Positions 7,410 through 8,220 of a stretch of 8,220 nt of DNA are shown in pieces. A program made the position numbers and the translations under genes. The stretch comes from Acidobacteriota bacterium (lineage in GTDB: Bacteria > Acidobacteriota > Polarisedimenticolia > JAPUIV01): contig JAPUIV010000048.1 in NCBI GenBank assembly GCA_027296665.1, positions 1 through 8,220 on the forward strand, given 5' to 3'. Under the pieces are notes generated by a model that saw nothing but the letters and a program-made list of their open reading frames with translations, did not search any database and had not been told where the DNA came from. Positions within the stretch are counted from its first letter, which is position 1; every line of letters begins with the position of its first letter.

Positions 7410-7979
7410 TTGATTGTAAAGTGTCCAGAGTGTGGTAACCAGATCCGGTTGCGGGACCTGAATCCGGGCGATCGAATGGTGAAGTATCTGTGCAGTGCTT
7501 GCAACCGGATCGTCCGGTTCGACCTGGCCCAGGACGAGGTGAAATCCTCCTCCAGTTCCGACACATTCGACCGGGAAGAGAGCCGGAAAAAGATCCTGGT
7601 GGCCGACGACAACGAATTGATTCGCGAGACCGCGCGGCAGATGCTGGAGGAAGCGGGCTACCAGGTGGTGGTCGCCGAAGATGGCGAGTCGGCCCTGAAG
7701 CGCATCCGGGAGGAGTATCCCGACCTGGTTCTCATCGACCTTCTCATGCCCCGGATGACCGGGTTTGACGTCCTGCGGGAAATCAAGAAAGAGGAGCGCC
7801 TGAAGGATACCCCCATCCTTGTCATGTCGGGCGTGTTCAAGGAAAATGTCCTGAAATTCCTCCACCAGGTCGGCGTTCAGGGGTTCCTCGACAAGGAAAA
7901 CCTCCAGGACTCCCTCCTGTTCCGCGTGAAGACCATCCTGCGGGAATCGGCCGCCCTACCCGCCCCCGCCAACACCTGA
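7410..7979 (+). CDS. Zinc-ribbon plus receiver-domain response regulator without output domain
   Basis: A 189-residue cytosolic protein. Residues 1-37 form a small zinc ribbon of the MJ0042 kind, with two CxxC knuckles: Cys5/Cys8 (CPEC) and Cys28/Cys31 (CSAC). A serine-rich linker (46-50) leads to a CheY-like receiver (about 60-180): acid pocket Asp66-Asp67 (ILVADDNE), phospho-acceptor Asp110 (LIDLLMPRMTG), switch Ser140 (LVMSG) and the conserved Lys162, here followed by Glu rather than the usual Pro. No DNA-binding or enzymatic output domain follows; the chain ends about ten residues after the last receiver helix. The TTG start at 7410 has GAGGAG (7399-7404) five bases upstream, and the first knuckle begins almost at once, so no other start fits. 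No histidine kinase is visible nearby. purA follows, but with its own promoter. Confidence 0.9.
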   Translation: MIVKCPECGNQIRLRDLNPGDRMVKYLCSACNRIVRFDLAQDEVKSSSSSDTFDREESRKKILVADDNELIRETARQMLEEAGYQVVVAEDGESALKRIREEYPDLVLIDLLMPRMTGFDVLREIKKEERLKDTPILVMSGVFKENVLKFLHQVGVQGFLDKENLQDSLLFRVKTILRESAALPAPANT

Positions 7980-7986
7980 GCCTCTG

Positions 7987-8015
7987 TTGCCCGAATTCCC
8001 CGATTCTGCTAGATT
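7987..8015 (+). promoter_or_regulatory. Sigma70-type promoter of purA
   Basis: TTGCCC (7987-7992), a spacer of exactly 17 bases and TAGATT (8010-8015), preceded by TG-C as an extended -10, lie in the 63-base gap between the receiver gene and purA. The start would be near 8022, leaving a leader of about 21 bases. purA can therefore be transcribed independently of the upstream gene. Confidence 0.5.
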
Positions 8016-8042
8016 GGCGACGGTTTTCTTGCGGAGAGGAAA

Positions 8043-8220
8043 ATGGCCAACATTGTCGTGGTGGGCGGACAATGGGGGGACGAGGGGAAGGGGAAGATCG
8101 TCGATCTCCTCACCCGATCTGTATCGATCGTCGCCCGCTATCAGGGTGGATCCAACGCCGGCCATACCATCGTGGCGGGCGGAACCACGCATAAGTTGCA
8201 CCACCTTCCTTCCGGGATCG
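8043..8220 (+). CDS. purA: Adenylosuccinate synthetase, N-terminal part (partial)
   Basis: The first 59 codons of a gene that continues past the right edge. The enzyme uses GTP to join IMP and aspartate into adenylosuccinate, the first committed step of AMP synthesis, in the cytosol. The N-terminus contains the altered P-loop GGQWGDEGKGK (8-18) with the catalytic Asp13 and Lys16, and SNAGHT with His41; all three fall at the same numbers as in the E. coli enzyme. The ATG has a good ribosome-binding site, GGAG, six bases upstream. The remaining GTP-binding and aspartate-binding parts are outside the window, so integrity of the gene cannot be judged. Confidence 0.96.
   Translation, partial: MANIVVVGGQWGDEGKGKIVDLLTRSVSIVARYQGGSNAGHTIVAGGTTHKLHHLPSGI

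Overview
The window is compact, GC-rich (roughly 60%), protein-coding bacterial chromosome. I see no tRNA, rRNA, insertion sequence, CRISPR array or phage gene. A signal-peptide-bearing (probably lipoprotein) gene and promoters of the ordinary TTGACA/TATAAT type suggest a Gram-negative-like bacterium, but the sequence does not fix the phylum. A zinc-ribbon/receiver protein next to purA loosely recalls Acidobacteriota, Aminicenantes or deltaproteobacterial genomes; that is a guess.

Layout, left to right: the 5' end of a secreted or lipoprotein gene (minus strand, running off the left edge); a LOG-family Rossmann protein (plus); an RlmI-type 23S rRNA cytosine methyltransferase (minus, convergent with LOG); an SLC13-type permease with two internal TrkA-C domains (plus, divergent from rlmI); a hut operon on the minus strand, read as a 28-codon hydrophobic ORF, then hutH, then hutU, convergent with the permease; a zinc-ribbon receiver protein (plus, divergent from hut); and the first 59 codons of purA (plus, running off the right edge).

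Functionally this is mostly housekeeping and catabolism. HutH deaminates histidine to urocanate and HutU hydrates urocanate to imidazolonepropionate; hutI and the later hut genes are not in the window. LOG, RlmI, the permease and PurA are not obviously linked to that pathway. The less ordinary material is in the gene starts and intergenic DNA: a small unannotated membrane ORF apparently coupled to hutH, a perfect 7-1-7 inverted repeat placed over the predicted hut transcription start, a permease gene that looks leaderless, a zinc-ribbon response regulator without an output domain, and about 120 GATC sites where about 30 are expected.
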